A stretch of 64,000 bases of DNA from Pseudomonas kielensis (GTDB lineage Bacteria; Pseudomonadota; Gammaproteobacteria; Pseudomonadales; Pseudomonadaceae): positions 19,658-83,657 of the forward strand of contig NZ_JACMYG010000026.1 in assembly GCF_014236655.1 (NCBI RefSeq), in the 5' to 3' direction. Below the pieces are notes generated by a model that was given only the letters and a program-made list of their open reading frames with translations, was not told where the DNA came from and made no database searches. This document shows, piece after piece, positions 1 through 8,985 of the stretch. The translations under genes and the position numbers were made by a program. Numbering within the stretch: the stretch's first letter is position 1; the number at the start of each line of letters is the position of its first letter.

Positions 1-585
1 GCCGAGTACCTGCAGGATCACCCGCGTTTCCGCCACTTTCTCAGCGCCGCGACCATCGAACTGCTGTTCAAGTCGGCGCCCCTGCACGACATCGGCAAGG
101 TCGGCATTCCCGACCATATCCTGCTCAAGCCGGGTCGTTTTACCCCGGAAGAATTCGAGATCATGAAGACCCATACCACCCTTGGGCGTGACGCCATCCA
201 GCACGCCGAGGACCAGTTGGGCATACGCGCCGACTTCCTCATCCTGGCCAAGGAGATTGCCTACAGCCACCAGGAAAAATGGGACGGCAGCGGCTACCCC
301 GAGGGGCTGGTGGCGGACGCTATCCCCATCAGCGCCCGGTTGATGGCGGTGGCCGACGTCTATGACGCGCTCATCAGCCGGCGGGTCTACAAGGCGGGGA
401 TGCCCCATGAGCAGGCGGTCGAGATCATCACGCAGGGCCGCGGCAGCCACTTCGACCCGGACATCTGCGATGCCTTCCTGGCCTGCAAGGAACAGTTCCA
501 GGGGGTCGCCCAGCGTTTCGCCGACACCGACCAGGACATGGCCGTCCAGTTGGCAGCCCTGCAACGTAGTGGGCAGACGCCTTGA
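1..585 (+). CDS. HD-GYP domain protein, C-terminal part (cyclic-di-GMP phosphodiesterase family)
   Basis: The open frame runs in from the window edge, so the N-terminus (probably a receiver domain) is missing. The visible 194 residues contain the metal-binding motif HDIGKVGIPD, the HxxxGxxxI stretch, an H-Q-E-K-W-D-G-S-G-Y-P segment and a GYP-region signature, which together define HD-GYP domains. These domains hydrolyse cyclic di-GMP or act as its sensors in the cytoplasm. The gene ends 46 bp before a large hybrid sensor kinase on the same strand, so the two probably form a kinase/output pair. Whether it carries a REC domain cannot be seen here. Confidence 0.9.
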   Translation, partial: AEYLQDHPRFRHFLSAATIELLFKSAPLHDIGKVGIPDHILLKPGRFTPEEFEIMKTHTTLGRDAIQHAEDQLGIRADFLILAKEIAYSHQEKWDGSGYPEGLVADAIPISARLMAVADVYDALISRRVYKAGMPHEQAVEIITQGRGSHFDPDICDAFLACKEQFQGVAQRFADTDQDMAVQLAALQRSGQTP

Positions 586-631
586 ACCCGCGAGAGCGGG
601 GCTTTTTCGATCAGGTTCACGAGGATAGGTA

Positions 632-3600
632 ATGGCTGGATTTCGCACCCTGCTCGAGCGTCTCACGCTGCTGCACAAACTGCTCCTGGGATTCGCCGCG
701 TTGCTGCTGTTGGTGCTGGTGCTCGGCGTGCAAAGCCTGCGCACTCAGCAATCGCTGAAGCACGACATGCAAAACCTCTATCTGCAGGAACTGGTCGGCA
801 TGGAGCACCTGCATGAAGCGCGGGTGCAACTGCCCCATCTGATGCAAATCCTGCAGCGTGCCGTGGGCACCGACAGCGCGCAGATCCGCGTCGAAGCCCT
901 GCAGCAGTTGGCTGACACCCGGCAACGCCTGCAACTGGCGCTGGCCCAGGCCAAGGTCACCCTCATGCGCCCGGAGAACCTCGCGCGCCTGGCCGAGATC
1001 GACCTGATGCTGCAACAGTTGCAGCGCTACAGCGAACAGGCGTTTGCCTTGATCGACCAGGGCCGGCAGAACCAGGCGTTGATGCTGCTCAACAGCAGCG
1101 AATTCCAGAGAATCGCCCGGCAGGCCGACAGCCACCTGTACGGCATCGCACAAATCAAGGAAGCCTCGATTCGCGACACGGCCAAGGACATTGTCGAGTA
1201 CGCCGAACGCAGCACCTTGCTGACCTACATCCTGTTGTTCGGTGGCTTGTCGCTGGCGTTGCTGTTGTCGTGGCTGGCCAGCCAGTCGATCCGCAACCCG
1301 CTGAATCGGGTACGGGTGGCGGTGGATCAACTGGCCGCCGGGCAGCTCGACCAGCCGATTCCCCACACGGACCTGAACAACGAAACCGGGGACCTGGCAC
1401 GGGCCATTGCCCAACTGCAGACCGAGTCCCAGCAACTGGAGCGCCAGCGCTGGATCAAAGGCCATACCGCCCAGTTGCAGGCCGACTTGCAGCAGGCCGA
1501 CACCCCGGACGAACTGGCGCAGGTATTCCTGCAGCACATCGCCAGCCTGCACGGCATCTGCCAGGCGGTGCTGTACAGCGCCCCGGAGGACGCTGACACG
1601 CTGCTGCTGATGGGCGGTTACGCCACCGATTCCGAGCACCCGCCCAAGGATCACGTGCCCTTCGGCGACGGCCTGTTGGGCCAGTGTGCGGTGGATCGCC
1701 AGGCGCGGCAGTTGCAGACGTTGCCGCCGCAATACTGGCGGTTGCACTCACCGCTGGGGGAGGTGGCGGCCAGTTGCCTGTTGCTGCAACCGATCGTGCA
1801 TGGCGAGCGCCTGCTGGGGGTGTTCGAGTTGGCCAGCCTGCAACCGTTGGACGAGCGCCAATGGCTGCTGTTGCAGGAGGCCACGCCACGACTGGCCGCG
1901 GCCATGGCGATCATGGAGCGTAACGAGGCGGTCAAGACCCTGCTGGCGCAAACCCGGCGCCAGGCCAGCGAAGTGGCGCAACAGGCGCTGCAACTGGAGG
2001 CACAGGCCCAGGCGCTGGAAGCCCAGCAAGGGGCACTGCGCGCGACCGAAGCCTGGTATCGCGGCATCATCGACGCGGCGCCCGACGGCATGCTGGTGGT
2101 GGACGATGGCGGGCATATCCTCAGGACCAACCGTCAGCTGGATCAACTGTTCGGCTACGCCCCCGGCGAGTTGATCGGCGCGGCCATCGAACGCCTGGTG
2201 CCACAGGCCAGTCGCGGACGTCACGTGGCGCTGCGCGACGGCTTCATGGCCCAGGGCGACACCCGGCAGATGGGCGCCAACCTCGAAGACCTGCAAGGCG
2301 TGCGCAAGGACGGCAGCCTGTTTTCCGCCGAGATCAGCCTGTCACGCTTGCCGAGCCTGGAAGGGAGCGGCCTGTGCGTGTGCGCCTCGGTGCGCGATGT
2401 CAGCGAGCGCCGGCAACTGCAGGCGGCGCTCAAGGCCAGCGAGATCCAGTTGCGCGCGGTCCTCGACAGCAGCCCGGTGGCCATGCTGATCAAAGACGCC
2501 GATGGCCGTCCGACCTACAGCAACCCGCAGTTCGACCGCTTGTTCGCCAGCCAGTTCGAGCAACTGCAGGGCAGCGACCTGAGTCAGTTCTGGGTCGAGC
2601 CCGAGGCCCACCAGCGCTTTCTCGCCGCGGCGGCGCAAGGGGCGGTGCTCAACTTCGAGGCCAGCCTGCAGCGCACCGACGGTGAGCGCTTCGAGGTGCT
2701 GGTGTCGACCGTGACCCTGAGCCAGGGGGAGCGGGGCATGGGGGCCAACTGGTACTTCGACATCACCGACCGCAAGCTCGCCGAGGCCCAGGTGCAGCGC
2801 GCGCGGGAAGCGGCAGAAGAGGCGACCCGGGCCAAGAGCGACTTCCTGGCGACCATGAGCCACGAGATCCGCACCCCGATGAACGCCATCATCGGCATGA
2901 GCCACCTGGCCTTGCGCACCGAGCTCGACCACCGCCAGCGCAACTACATCGAAAAGGTCCATCGCTCGGCGGAAAGCCTGCTGGGGATCATCAACGACAT
3001 CCTCGACTTCTCCAGGATCGAGGCCGGCAAGATGCACCTGGAACAGATTCCCTTCCACCTCGAAGACGTGCTCGACGGCTTCGCCAACATGATTGGCCTC
3101 AAGGCCGAGGACAAAGGTCTGGAGCTGCTGTTCAGTACCGCCGTCGAACTGCCCACCGCGTTGATCGGCGATCCGTTGCGCCTGGGCCAGGTGCTGGTCA
3201 ACCTGGGCAACAATGCGACCAAGTTCACCGAGCACGGCGAGATCGTGCTGGGCGTGGAGCTGCGCAGTGCAACCGCAGACCAGGCGCAGCTGCATTTCTG
3301 GGTGCGTGACAGCGGCATCGGCATGAGCGCCGAGCAGTGCTCGCGCCTGTTCCAGCCCTTCAGCCAGGCAGACAGCTCCACCACCCGCAAATACGGCGGC
3401 ACCGGCCTGGGCCTGGCCATTTCCCGGCATCTGGTGGAGCTGATGGGGGGCGACATCTGGGTCGAAAGCGAGCCGGGTCAGGGCTCGACCTTTCACTTCG
3501 AGGTGAGCCTGGGGCTGCAGCGCGAGAGCCATGTGCGGCGCATGCTGACTGCCGATGAACTGCTTGGCAGCCGGGTGCTGGTGGTCGACGACAACGCCAG

Positions 3601-5014
3601 CGCGCGGGAAATCCTCTCGACCATGGCCCGCAGTTTTGGCGTGGAAGTCGACGTCGCGCAGAGCGGCCGGGCGGCCCTGGCCATGCTGGTGGACGCCGAA
3701 GCCCGGAAGCTGCCCTACGACCTGGTGCTGATGGACTGGCGCATGCCCGGCATGGATGGGGTGGAGGCAGTGCTGCAGATGCATGCTGCCCAATTGGCAC
3801 AAACCCCTTCGGTGATCATGGTCACCGCCTTTGGCCGCGAGGAAGCCCGCGAAGAAGCCAGCCGCAACGGCATTCAATTGCCGGTGGTGCTGACCAAGCC
3901 GGTGACCCCCTCGACCCTGCTCGAAGCGCTGGGTACGGTGCTCGGCAAGGCGCCCCAGGTCGACACCCGGGCCAGCGAGCGCTCCGGCCAGAGCGCCAGC
4001 GCCATCGCCAGCCTGCGGGGCGCCCGGGTGCTGCTGGTGGAAGACAATGAACTGAACCGCGAGCTGGCGTGTGAGTTGCTGGAGAGCGCCGGGATCGAAC
4101 TGTGCCTGGCCGTCCACGGCGCCGAAGCGCTGGAACAGTTGCAGCGTGACTCAGACTTCGATGGCGTACTGATGGACTGCCAGATGCCAGTGATGGACGG
4201 CTACACCGCCACCGGCAAAATCCGCGAGCAATCGCGCTGGGCCGACCTGCCGGTGATCGCCATGACCGCCGACGCCATGGCCGGGGACCGCGAGCGGGCG
4301 CTGGCCTGCGGCATGAACGACCACATCAGCAAACCGCTGAACATCGACGAGATGTTCGCCACCCTGGCCAAGTGGATACACCCGCGCCCAGGGCGCGGTA
4401 CGCCTGCGGCCGAGGTGGCCCCAGCCAGCGCAACCACCACGAGCCTGCCCGCCAGCCTGCCCGGGATCGACCTGCACGCCGGCCTCGCCACCTGCATGGG
4501 CAAGACCGACCTCTACCTGCGCCTGCTGGCTAAATTCCACGCCAGCCAACAAGGCTTTGCCGCCGAATTCCACGCCGCGCGCAACCAGGCCGATTCATCG
4601 GCGCCAGCGCGACTCGCCCACACCTTGCGCGGCACCGCCGGCAACATCGGCGCCAGCGCCCTGGCCCAAGCTGCCGGCGCCCTGGAGCAAGCGTGCCTGG
4701 AAGGTGCCAGCGAACAGGACCTGGCCGAACGCCTGACGACCGTCGAACAGCACCTGACCCCGCTGCTGGCCGGCTTGTCTTCGCTGAACGAGGCACCCGC
4801 CGTCGACGCGCCTCCACCGGGCAGCGAATGGCACACCCAACTGGCCCACGTCCGCGACCTGCTGGCCGAAAGCGACGCCCAGGCCCTGAGCGCCTTGCAC
4901 ACCCTGCAAGGACTGGCATCAGGCCCACGAGTGGCCGAGCAGTTGAATCGAGTGATGCAACAAGCCCAATCCTACGACTTCGACCAAGCCTTGGAGCTCC
5001 TCGAAAACCTCTAG
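632..5014 (+). CDS. Hybrid sensor histidine kinase (HAMP-GAF-PAS-PAS-HisKA-HATPase-REC-REC-Hpt)
   Basis: A 1460-residue inner-membrane phosphorelay kinase. Two hydrophobic segments (about 15-34 and 194-215) bracket a helical periplasmic sensor; a HAMP linker follows (about 213-267), then a GAF-like region (about 280-430), a coiled coil, and two PAS domains starting near 476 and 608. The H-box MSHEIRTPMN puts the phospho-His at 744. N and G boxes follow (GGTGLGLAIS near 922). Two receiver domains carry phospho-acceptors at Asp1035 (LMDWRMPGMDG) and Asp1182 (LMDCQMPVMDG), and a C-terminal Hpt domain has His1330 in LAHTLRGTAGN. GAGGA lies 6 bases before the ATG. The neighbouring HD-GYP gene suggests the signal ends in c-di-GMP turnover. 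The stimulus is unknown. Confidence 0.95.
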   Translation: MAGFRTLLERLTLLHKLLLGFAALLLLVLVLGVQSLRTQQSLKHDMQNLYLQELVGMEHLHEARVQLPHLMQILQRAVGTDSAQIRVEALQQLADTRQRLQLALAQAKVTLMRPENLARLAEIDLMLQQLQRYSEQAFALIDQGRQNQALMLLNSSEFQRIARQADSHLYGIAQIKEASIRDTAKDIVEYAERSTLLTYILLFGGLSLALLLSWLASQSIRNPLNRVRVAVDQLAAGQLDQPIPHTDLNNETGDLARAIAQLQTESQQLERQRWIKGHTAQLQADLQQADTPDELAQVFLQHIASLHGICQAVLYSAPEDADTLLLMGGYATDSEHPPKDHVPFGDGLLGQCAVDRQARQLQTLPPQYWRLHSPLGEVAASCLLLQPIVHGERLLGVFELASLQPLDERQWLLLQEATPRLAAAMAIMERNEAVKTLLAQTRRQASEVAQQALQLEAQAQALEAQQGALRATEAWYRGIIDAAPDGMLVVDDGGHILRTNRQLDQLFGYAPGELIGAAIERLVPQASRGRHVALRDGFMAQGDTRQMGANLEDLQGVRKDGSLFSAEISLSRLPSLEGSGLCVCASVRDVSERRQLQAALKASEIQLRAVLDSSPVAMLIKDADGRPTYSNPQFDRLFASQFEQLQGSDLSQFWVEPEAHQRFLAAAAQGAVLNFEASLQRTDGERFEVLVSTVTLSQGERGMGANWYFDITDRKLAEAQVQRAREAAEEATRAKSDFLATMSHEIRTPMNAIIGMSHLALRTELDHRQRNYIEKVHRSAESLLGIINDILDFSRIEAGKMHLEQIPFHLEDVLDGFANMIGLKAEDKGLELLFSTAVELPTALIGDPLRLGQVLVNLGNNATKFTEHGEIVLGVELRSATADQAQLHFWVRDSGIGMSAEQCSRLFQPFSQADSSTTRKYGGTGLGLAISRHLVELMGGDIWVESEPGQGSTFHFEVSLGLQRESHVRRMLTADELLGSRVLVVDDNASAREILSTMARSFGVEVDVAQSGRAALAMLVDAEARKLPYDLVLMDWRMPGMDGVEAVLQMHAAQLAQTPSVIMVTAFGREEAREEASRNGIQLPVVLTKPVTPSTLLEALGTVLGKAPQVDTRASERSGQSASAIASLRGARVLLVEDNELNRELACELLESAGIELCLAVHGAEALEQLQRDSDFDGVLMDCQMPVMDGYTATGKIREQSRWADLPVIAMTADAMAGDRERALACGMNDHISKPLNIDEMFATLAKWIHPRPGRGTPAAEVAPASATTTSLPASLPGIDLHAGLATCMGKTDLYLRLLAKFHASQQGFAAEFHAARNQADSSAPARLAHTLRGTAGNIGASALAQAAGALEQACLEGASEQDLAERLTTVEQHLTPLLAGLSSLNEAPAVDAPPPGSEWHTQLAHVRDLLAESDAQALSALHTLQGLASGPRVAEQLNRVMQQAQSYDFDQALELLENL

Positions 5015-5046
5015 AGCTAACCATCTGCATGGCGACCGCGAGCGTT

Positions 5047-5075
5047 TGTAGCAACAGCCTGCGGCAGCTGCTACA
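5047..5075. repeat. REP-like imperfect palindrome
   Basis: A TGTAGCA...TGCTACA imperfect palindrome with a GCCTGCGGCAGC core lies just after the kinase gene. It matches the general form of Pseudomonas REP sequences (TGTAGCAGCTGCCG-type) and may act as a transcript end stabiliser. This 164-bp gap holds nothing else recognisable. Confidence 0.55.
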
Positions 5076-5178
5076 GATCGTGCTACTGCTCAACTCATCA
5101 ACACACCCCCATGCAACTATTCCCCCCCAACGCTAAGCTATCCCCAGCCCCGGCGCCCCACCCAAAAAAAGGATCAAC

Positions 5179-5745
5179 ATGGAACTGACGGCCGAAACCC
5201 TGCTCGAGGTGGCACTGGCCAACCCCGTCAACGCCCTCATCACCGCGCGCCTGCCCGCACTCGGCCTGAACCAATGCATGCTCACCGCCGGCTGCCTGTT
5301 CCAGGCCATCTGGAACCAACAGGCCCAACGCCCCCTCGACTGGGGCGTAAAGGACTACGACATCTTCTACTTCGACCCCGACCTGTCCTGGGAAGCCGAA
5401 GACCAGGTCATCCAGGCGGGCCGCCAGCTGTTTCACGACCTCGACGTCAACATCGAATTCAAGAACCAGGCCCGCGTCCACCTGTGGTACCGCCAGCGAT
5501 TCGGCAGCGATTATCCGCAATTGCACTCCACCCGAGACGGCGTCGACCGCTACCTGATCGCCGGCACCTGCATCGGCCTGGACATCACCACCGGCGAACT
5601 CTATGCCCCCCATGGGCTGGGCGACACGGAGCAGGGATTGTTGCGGATCAACCCGAAAAACCCCAAGCCGGCATTGTTTGCGCAGAAGGCGCAGAGCTAT
5701 CAGGAACGCTGGCCTTGGCTGAGGGTGGTTGAGGCTTGCGCTTGA
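5179..5745 (+). CDS. Nucleotidyltransferase-family protein (DUF925-like)
   Basis: A 188-residue soluble protein. The segment LDWGVKDYDIFYFD with downstream acidic residues (DLDVNIEFKNQARVHLWY) resembles the nucleotidyltransferase-fold proteins formerly called DUF925/NTP_transf_6, in which paired aspartates bind metal. The C-terminal part (GIDITTGELYAPHGLGD-like and NPKNPKP) also fits that family. No substrate is known for the family. The ATG follows a purine-rich stretch, AAAAAAAGGATC. It stands alone between the kinase and a reverse-strand peptide gene. Assignment is by remembered family motifs. Confidence 0.75.
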   Translation: MELTAETLLEVALANPVNALITARLPALGLNQCMLTAGCLFQAIWNQQAQRPLDWGVKDYDIFYFDPDLSWEAEDQVIQAGRQLFHDLDVNIEFKNQARVHLWYRQRFGSDYPQLHSTRDGVDRYLIAGTCIGLDITTGELYAPHGLGDTEQGLLRINPKNPKPALFAQKAQSYQERWPWLRVVEACA

Positions 5746-5928
5746 GCGCGTTGGGCAACGCGTCAGCTAACCCATGGCGAAGTGCGCGAGTGCCGTCCGC
5801 ACATGCACTGCCCTGGTCGGGATTGCCTGAACCTGCGGATGCAGCGCGCGGCGCTGTCATCAACACGCCGCGCAACCGCAACAACCTGTCCTGGCCCCAC
5901 AGCGAAGCGCAGGGGGAGGTGGACCTGA

Positions 5929-6192
5929 CTAGTACTTGATATCACGCGCCGTATCGCGCGTGTCTTGCTTGGTGTCGCGCTTGTCCTGGCGGCAATCGGC
6001 GCGACTCTTTTCGTCGCCTTCCTTGCAGGCTTCCTTGGTTTCCCGAGCAGCATCACGCCCCTCCTGCTTGGTATCGCGCGACTCCTGTCGCTGATCAGCC
6101 TGATCGGTGGCGAAAACCTGTGTCGACACCCAGGAGCCGCCAACGGCAAGGGCCAGGGCGGTCAGGGCGGTTAGATAGTACCTGCGGATCAT
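5929..6192 (-). CDS. Small secreted, highly charged repeat protein
   Basis: An 87-residue protein. The ATG at 6192 is chosen because AAGGAG lies 7 bases upstream; an upstream in-frame ATG sits too close to that site. Residues 1-28 look like a signal peptide (RRYYLTALTALALAVGGSW, cleavage near VFA). The mature part is almost entirely K/R/D/E/Q/T with repeated RDTKQ and RDTARD units and two cysteines (EACKEG, ADCRQ), predicting a long periplasmic helix or coil. I do not recognise a named family, and function is unknown. Confidence 0.7.
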   Translation of the reverse strand: MIRRYYLTALTALALAVGGSWVSTQVFATDQADQRQESRDTKQEGRDAARETKEACKEGDEKSRADCRQDKRDTKQDTRDTARDIKY

Positions 6193-6339
6193 GAGCATTC
6201 TCCTTGCACTGAATCTAATCACGTCTTGCCCCAACCTCCTTACCGCACGCGGTTAACTGGGGCTGTTGTGCCGCGCGATTTGAAAGGTGCTCCGAGGGGA
6301 TTAACGATAGGACGATGTTGGGGGGTGTACAAGGTGGGA

Positions 6340-6374
6340 GGCGTTTGTCGTGACGGGCGGGAAACGGCCAGAAG
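6340..6374 (-). repeat. Partial copy of the GGCCG..TTCTGCC palindromic intergenic repeat
   Basis: TCGTGACGGGCGGGAAACGGCC reads on the reverse strand as a degenerate copy of the repeat seen better preserved at 42917, 48418 and 51467. It is followed by an AATAAATCTGTCCCTTT motif (6395-6412) that I recall as common in Pseudomonas intergenic DNA. The 6193-6523 gap otherwise shows no gene. Confidence 0.4.
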
Positions 6375-6523
6375 CGGGCGGTCAAACGTACAGAAAATAA
6401 ATCTGTCCCTTTCTTCTTTCTGGCCGGTTGGCTGACCGGATTGCGGGTTACGCGGGATGGTCACGTTGTGGCTGAAGGCTTTCGGGACGCAATTCGACGC
6501 ATAGTCCTTCGCAGCCGCCAATT

Positions 6524-6821
6524 GCCAGCAGGTCTGTTCGATCAGTGAGACGCATCCGCTCCATCGCGGAGCATGCCTGCCTGGAATCAAGTCCGGACGT
6601 ACTGCTCAGTACCCGAATCACACATTCCGTGTTGGATCGCCCGCGCTTGCGTGGCGCCGATCCGGGTCAATTTTCATATTGAGCATCATCTGATGGTGTC
6701 AGCGCCTTATTTCCGGTTGCCTAAATTGCATTCACTTTTGCTCCAGCGCGGCATCGTGCCGCAACCACCCACCTACTTGCAGGTGCTCAAGCGTGTGAGC
6801 ATGCGAGCTCACAACGTCTGA
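6524..6821 (+). pseudogene. Remnant of a fatty acid desaturase (C-terminus, frameshifted)
   Basis: In one frame, 6524 to about 6663 encodes RIRSIAEHACL...STRITHSVLDRP, which matches the desaturase segment that normally reads RIRNIAEHA...NTRTT. The match then shifts to another frame, which continues VNFHIEHHLMVSAPYFRLPKLHSLLLQRG to a TGA at 6819. HIEHH is the third histidine box of membrane fatty-acid desaturases and the following sequence is the usual tail. About two thirds of a normal gene is missing upstream and a frameshift sits near 6665, so no active enzyme can be made. It probably marks a deletion or replacement event beside the accessory block. Confidence 0.65.
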
Positions 6822-6948
6822 TTGATAAACCGGGGGGCTTCAGGGATTTAACGGGCTATAAAAGTAGACGTTCAAGAACGCACAGCGACGTTATTGAGCT
6901 ATACCCAATAGTCCCCCACCGCACTTCTTCCAGTATTGGAGGTTGGCA

Positions 6949-7398
6949 ATGAAACTCCGTCTCCCCCTGTCAGTGCTATTGACTACCGCAAGTCTCTTCG
7001 GCTGCATCAACTCCTCACACCAATCAATGAATCTTCCGTTGGCAGCGACCCATAAAAACCCTGGTCATACCGCCACGACTACATTGACGGGCGAAGGTAA
7101 TAAAACCAACTTTGACTTCTACATTACCGGCGTTCCAAACGGGACCATCCTGCCGCCGCGCATCTACACCTTCATCAACAAAGGCAGTTGCCAGCAACCC
7201 GGGCCAGTCGCGTACGCAATGAACGATAAGGTCAACACCGAACCCAATGCAGGCACCGGTGGATGGACCTTTTACAGAAGCGCGCCCATCACAATGCCAG
7301 ACCTGCTTTCCGGCAAGTACGCCGTTGTCGTGCGTACTTCACCCGAGGATGGCAGCGCCGATATTTTCTGCGGCGATATTGCGCACGCGACTCGATGA
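6949..7398 (+). CDS. Small lipoprotein, copy 1 of a paralogous pair
   Basis: A 149-residue protein with a lipoprotein signal peptide (LLTTASLFGC, lipidated Cys near 20), so it is probably membrane-anchored in the envelope. The ATG at 6949 follows TGGAGGTTGGCA. The mature part contains FDFYITGVPNGT, PRIYTFINKGSCQQPGPVAYAMN and a C-terminal GKYAVVVRTSPEDGSADIFCGDI; the two conserved Cys may form a disulfide. It is clearly homologous to the reverse-strand lipoprotein at 19039-19491, including the 5' leader. I do not know a function for the family. It lies upstream of the FadL-like gene but 130 bp away. Confidence 0.8.
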   Translation: MKLRLPLSVLLTTASLFGCINSSHQSMNLPLAATHKNPGHTATTTLTGEGNKTNFDFYITGVPNGTILPPRIYTFINKGSCQQPGPVAYAMNDKVNTEPNAGTGGWTFYRSAPITMPDLLSGKYAVVVRTSPEDGSADIFCGDIAHATR

Positions 7399-7528
7399 AC
7401 CGCCGGTAGTCATTTTTAAGTTGAGTCGCGCTTTGTGGCGATTGTGTTCACCGCGTTCATGGTTGGTATTTATTCAGTTTGTAATCCTAACGTTACATAC
7501 ACCAACAAAACACGGCTAGAGGTTAACC

Positions 7529-8797
7529 ATGCCAACCAAAACCACTGCCCTGCCTGCTTGTACGTTCCTCGCGCTGTGCTGCCAGCAAGCCTGGGCCGGC
7601 GGCATCATGCTCTACGAAATCGGCACCGATAACGCTGGCCTGGCCAACGCCGGTGCCGCCGCCCGGGCCCAAGGCCCAGCGACCATCGCCAGTAACCCGG
7701 CGGGTATGAGTTACCTGCGGGGCACGCAGATCACCGGCGGCTTGCAAGTGCTGTATGGCGACCTGAGCTTCGATCGCGACGCTGGCAGCAATGTGGCCGG
7801 CAGCGGCAGTGGCAATGCCCTCGACCCGATCCCCGGTGGCAGTTTCTTCATCAGCCATGAACTGGATGAACATTGGAGCGTCGGCTTCGGCCAGTACGGC
7901 GACTTCGGCTTGGCGGTCAACTACGACAACGATTGGTCCGGCCGCTACTTCGCGCAGAACTCCAGCCTGCTGGGTCTGTCCCTGGTACCCAGCGTGGCGT
8001 ATCGCTTCAACGAGCAATGGTCGGTGGGCGTTGGCGTCAAGGCCATGTACGGCATGTTGCAGGCGCAAACCGCCATCGACCGCTCTCCCTTCGGTTTCAC
8101 CGATCGCGCTGACGGTCAGTACAAGTACAAGGACGGTGCCTGGGGTTATGGCGCCAACGTCGGGGTGATCTATGCCCCGCAATCCGGCACCCGCATTGGC
8201 CTGGCCTACACCAGCAAAGTCGACCTGGACTTCGAAGACCAGCTGGATGTGAAAGGCGACGGCCGTTTGCTGGAACGCATCAACGACACCAACACCAAAC
8301 TCGACACCACTGTGCCGCAGACCGTAACCCTCAGCCTGTTCCAGCAACTGGACCGGCAATGGGCCTTGCTGGCCTCGGCCAACTGGCAGGACTGGTCGGA
8401 ATTCGGTGAGATCGGCGTACAGGTCGACACCACGGCGTTTGGCGCGCAGTCGAAATCGGTCGATGCCGGTTTCAAGGACACCTGGCACCTGTCCTTTGGC
8501 GCGCAGTACCAGGCCTCCGAGCAATGGCTGTGGAATGTCGGCGTGGCCTACGACAGCAGCGCTGTCTCCGATAGCAAACGCAGCGTGATCGTACCTATGG
8601 GCGAGTCCTGGCGCATCGCCACAGGCGCCACCTATGCTCTGAACCAAGACACCGACATCAACGTCAGTTGGGCCATGGTCTGGCTCGGCGACATGCCGGT
8701 GGACCAGACCAAGTCGATCTCGGGCAACCGAGTCTCCGGTCAGTTCGACGATGCCTGGATTCAAGCCCTGACCGGCAACATGACGTGGCGTTTCTGA
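7529..8797 (+). CDS. OmpP1/FadL family outer-membrane transport protein
   Basis: A 422-residue beta-barrel protein with a signal peptide ending near AWA-GGIMLYEIG. The N-terminal pattern NAGLANAGAAARAQGPATIASNPAGMSYL is typical of FadL/TodX long-chain fatty acid or hydrophobic substrate channels, where the N-terminus plugs the barrel. Alternating aromatic strands follow and the protein ends in a Phe (TWRF), as barrels do. AGAGG precedes the ATG. It heads a block with a secreted phosphatase, another outer-membrane protein and an arylsulfatase, so a role in taking up a hydrophobic ester or its product is plausible but inferred. Confidence 0.88.
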   Translation: MPTKTTALPACTFLALCCQQAWAGGIMLYEIGTDNAGLANAGAAARAQGPATIASNPAGMSYLRGTQITGGLQVLYGDLSFDRDAGSNVAGSGSGNALDPIPGGSFFISHELDEHWSVGFGQYGDFGLAVNYDNDWSGRYFAQNSSLLGLSLVPSVAYRFNEQWSVGVGVKAMYGMLQAQTAIDRSPFGFTDRADGQYKYKDGAWGYGANVGVIYAPQSGTRIGLAYTSKVDLDFEDQLDVKGDGRLLERINDTNTKLDTTVPQTVTLSLFQQLDRQWALLASANWQDWSEFGEIGVQVDTTAFGAQSKSVDAGFKDTWHLSFGAQYQASEQWLWNVGVAYDSSAVSDSKRSVIVPMGESWRIATGATYALNQDTDINVSWAMVWLGDMPVDQTKSISGNRVSGQFDDAWIQALTGNMTWRF

Positions 8798-8886
8798 AGT
8801 TCCGCTATCGAAAAATGATGATTCAATCCATGAATCGCATTTTGAGCCCTGAATCCCTCTGTAGAGGCAGAAATGAATGTCCGCAA

Positions 8887-8926
8887 TGGGTCGGCTGCCG
8901 CCGGTGGCGACAGGCAGAAATCGGCC
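8887..8926 (-). repeat. GGCCGATTTCTGCC intergenic repeat (type A)
   Basis: On the reverse strand this reads GGCCGATTTCTGCCTGTCGC followed by a degraded right arm ending GACCCA. The same core recurs at 14332 and 45581. It lies in the 188-bp gap between the convergent FadL and HAD genes, where nothing else is visible. Confidence 0.55.
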
Positions 8927-8985
8927 AAAAGCAGCCCTTCATGATTGGCTGCTATCGCCTAACGGAATTCAACTACAGCTGCATT

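Noticed and set aside
2342..4117. 591-codon antisense frame in the hybrid kinase gene
   Set aside because: Same cause; the kinase frame has unambiguous domains and the antisense frame gives low-complexity His/Gln-rich sequence.
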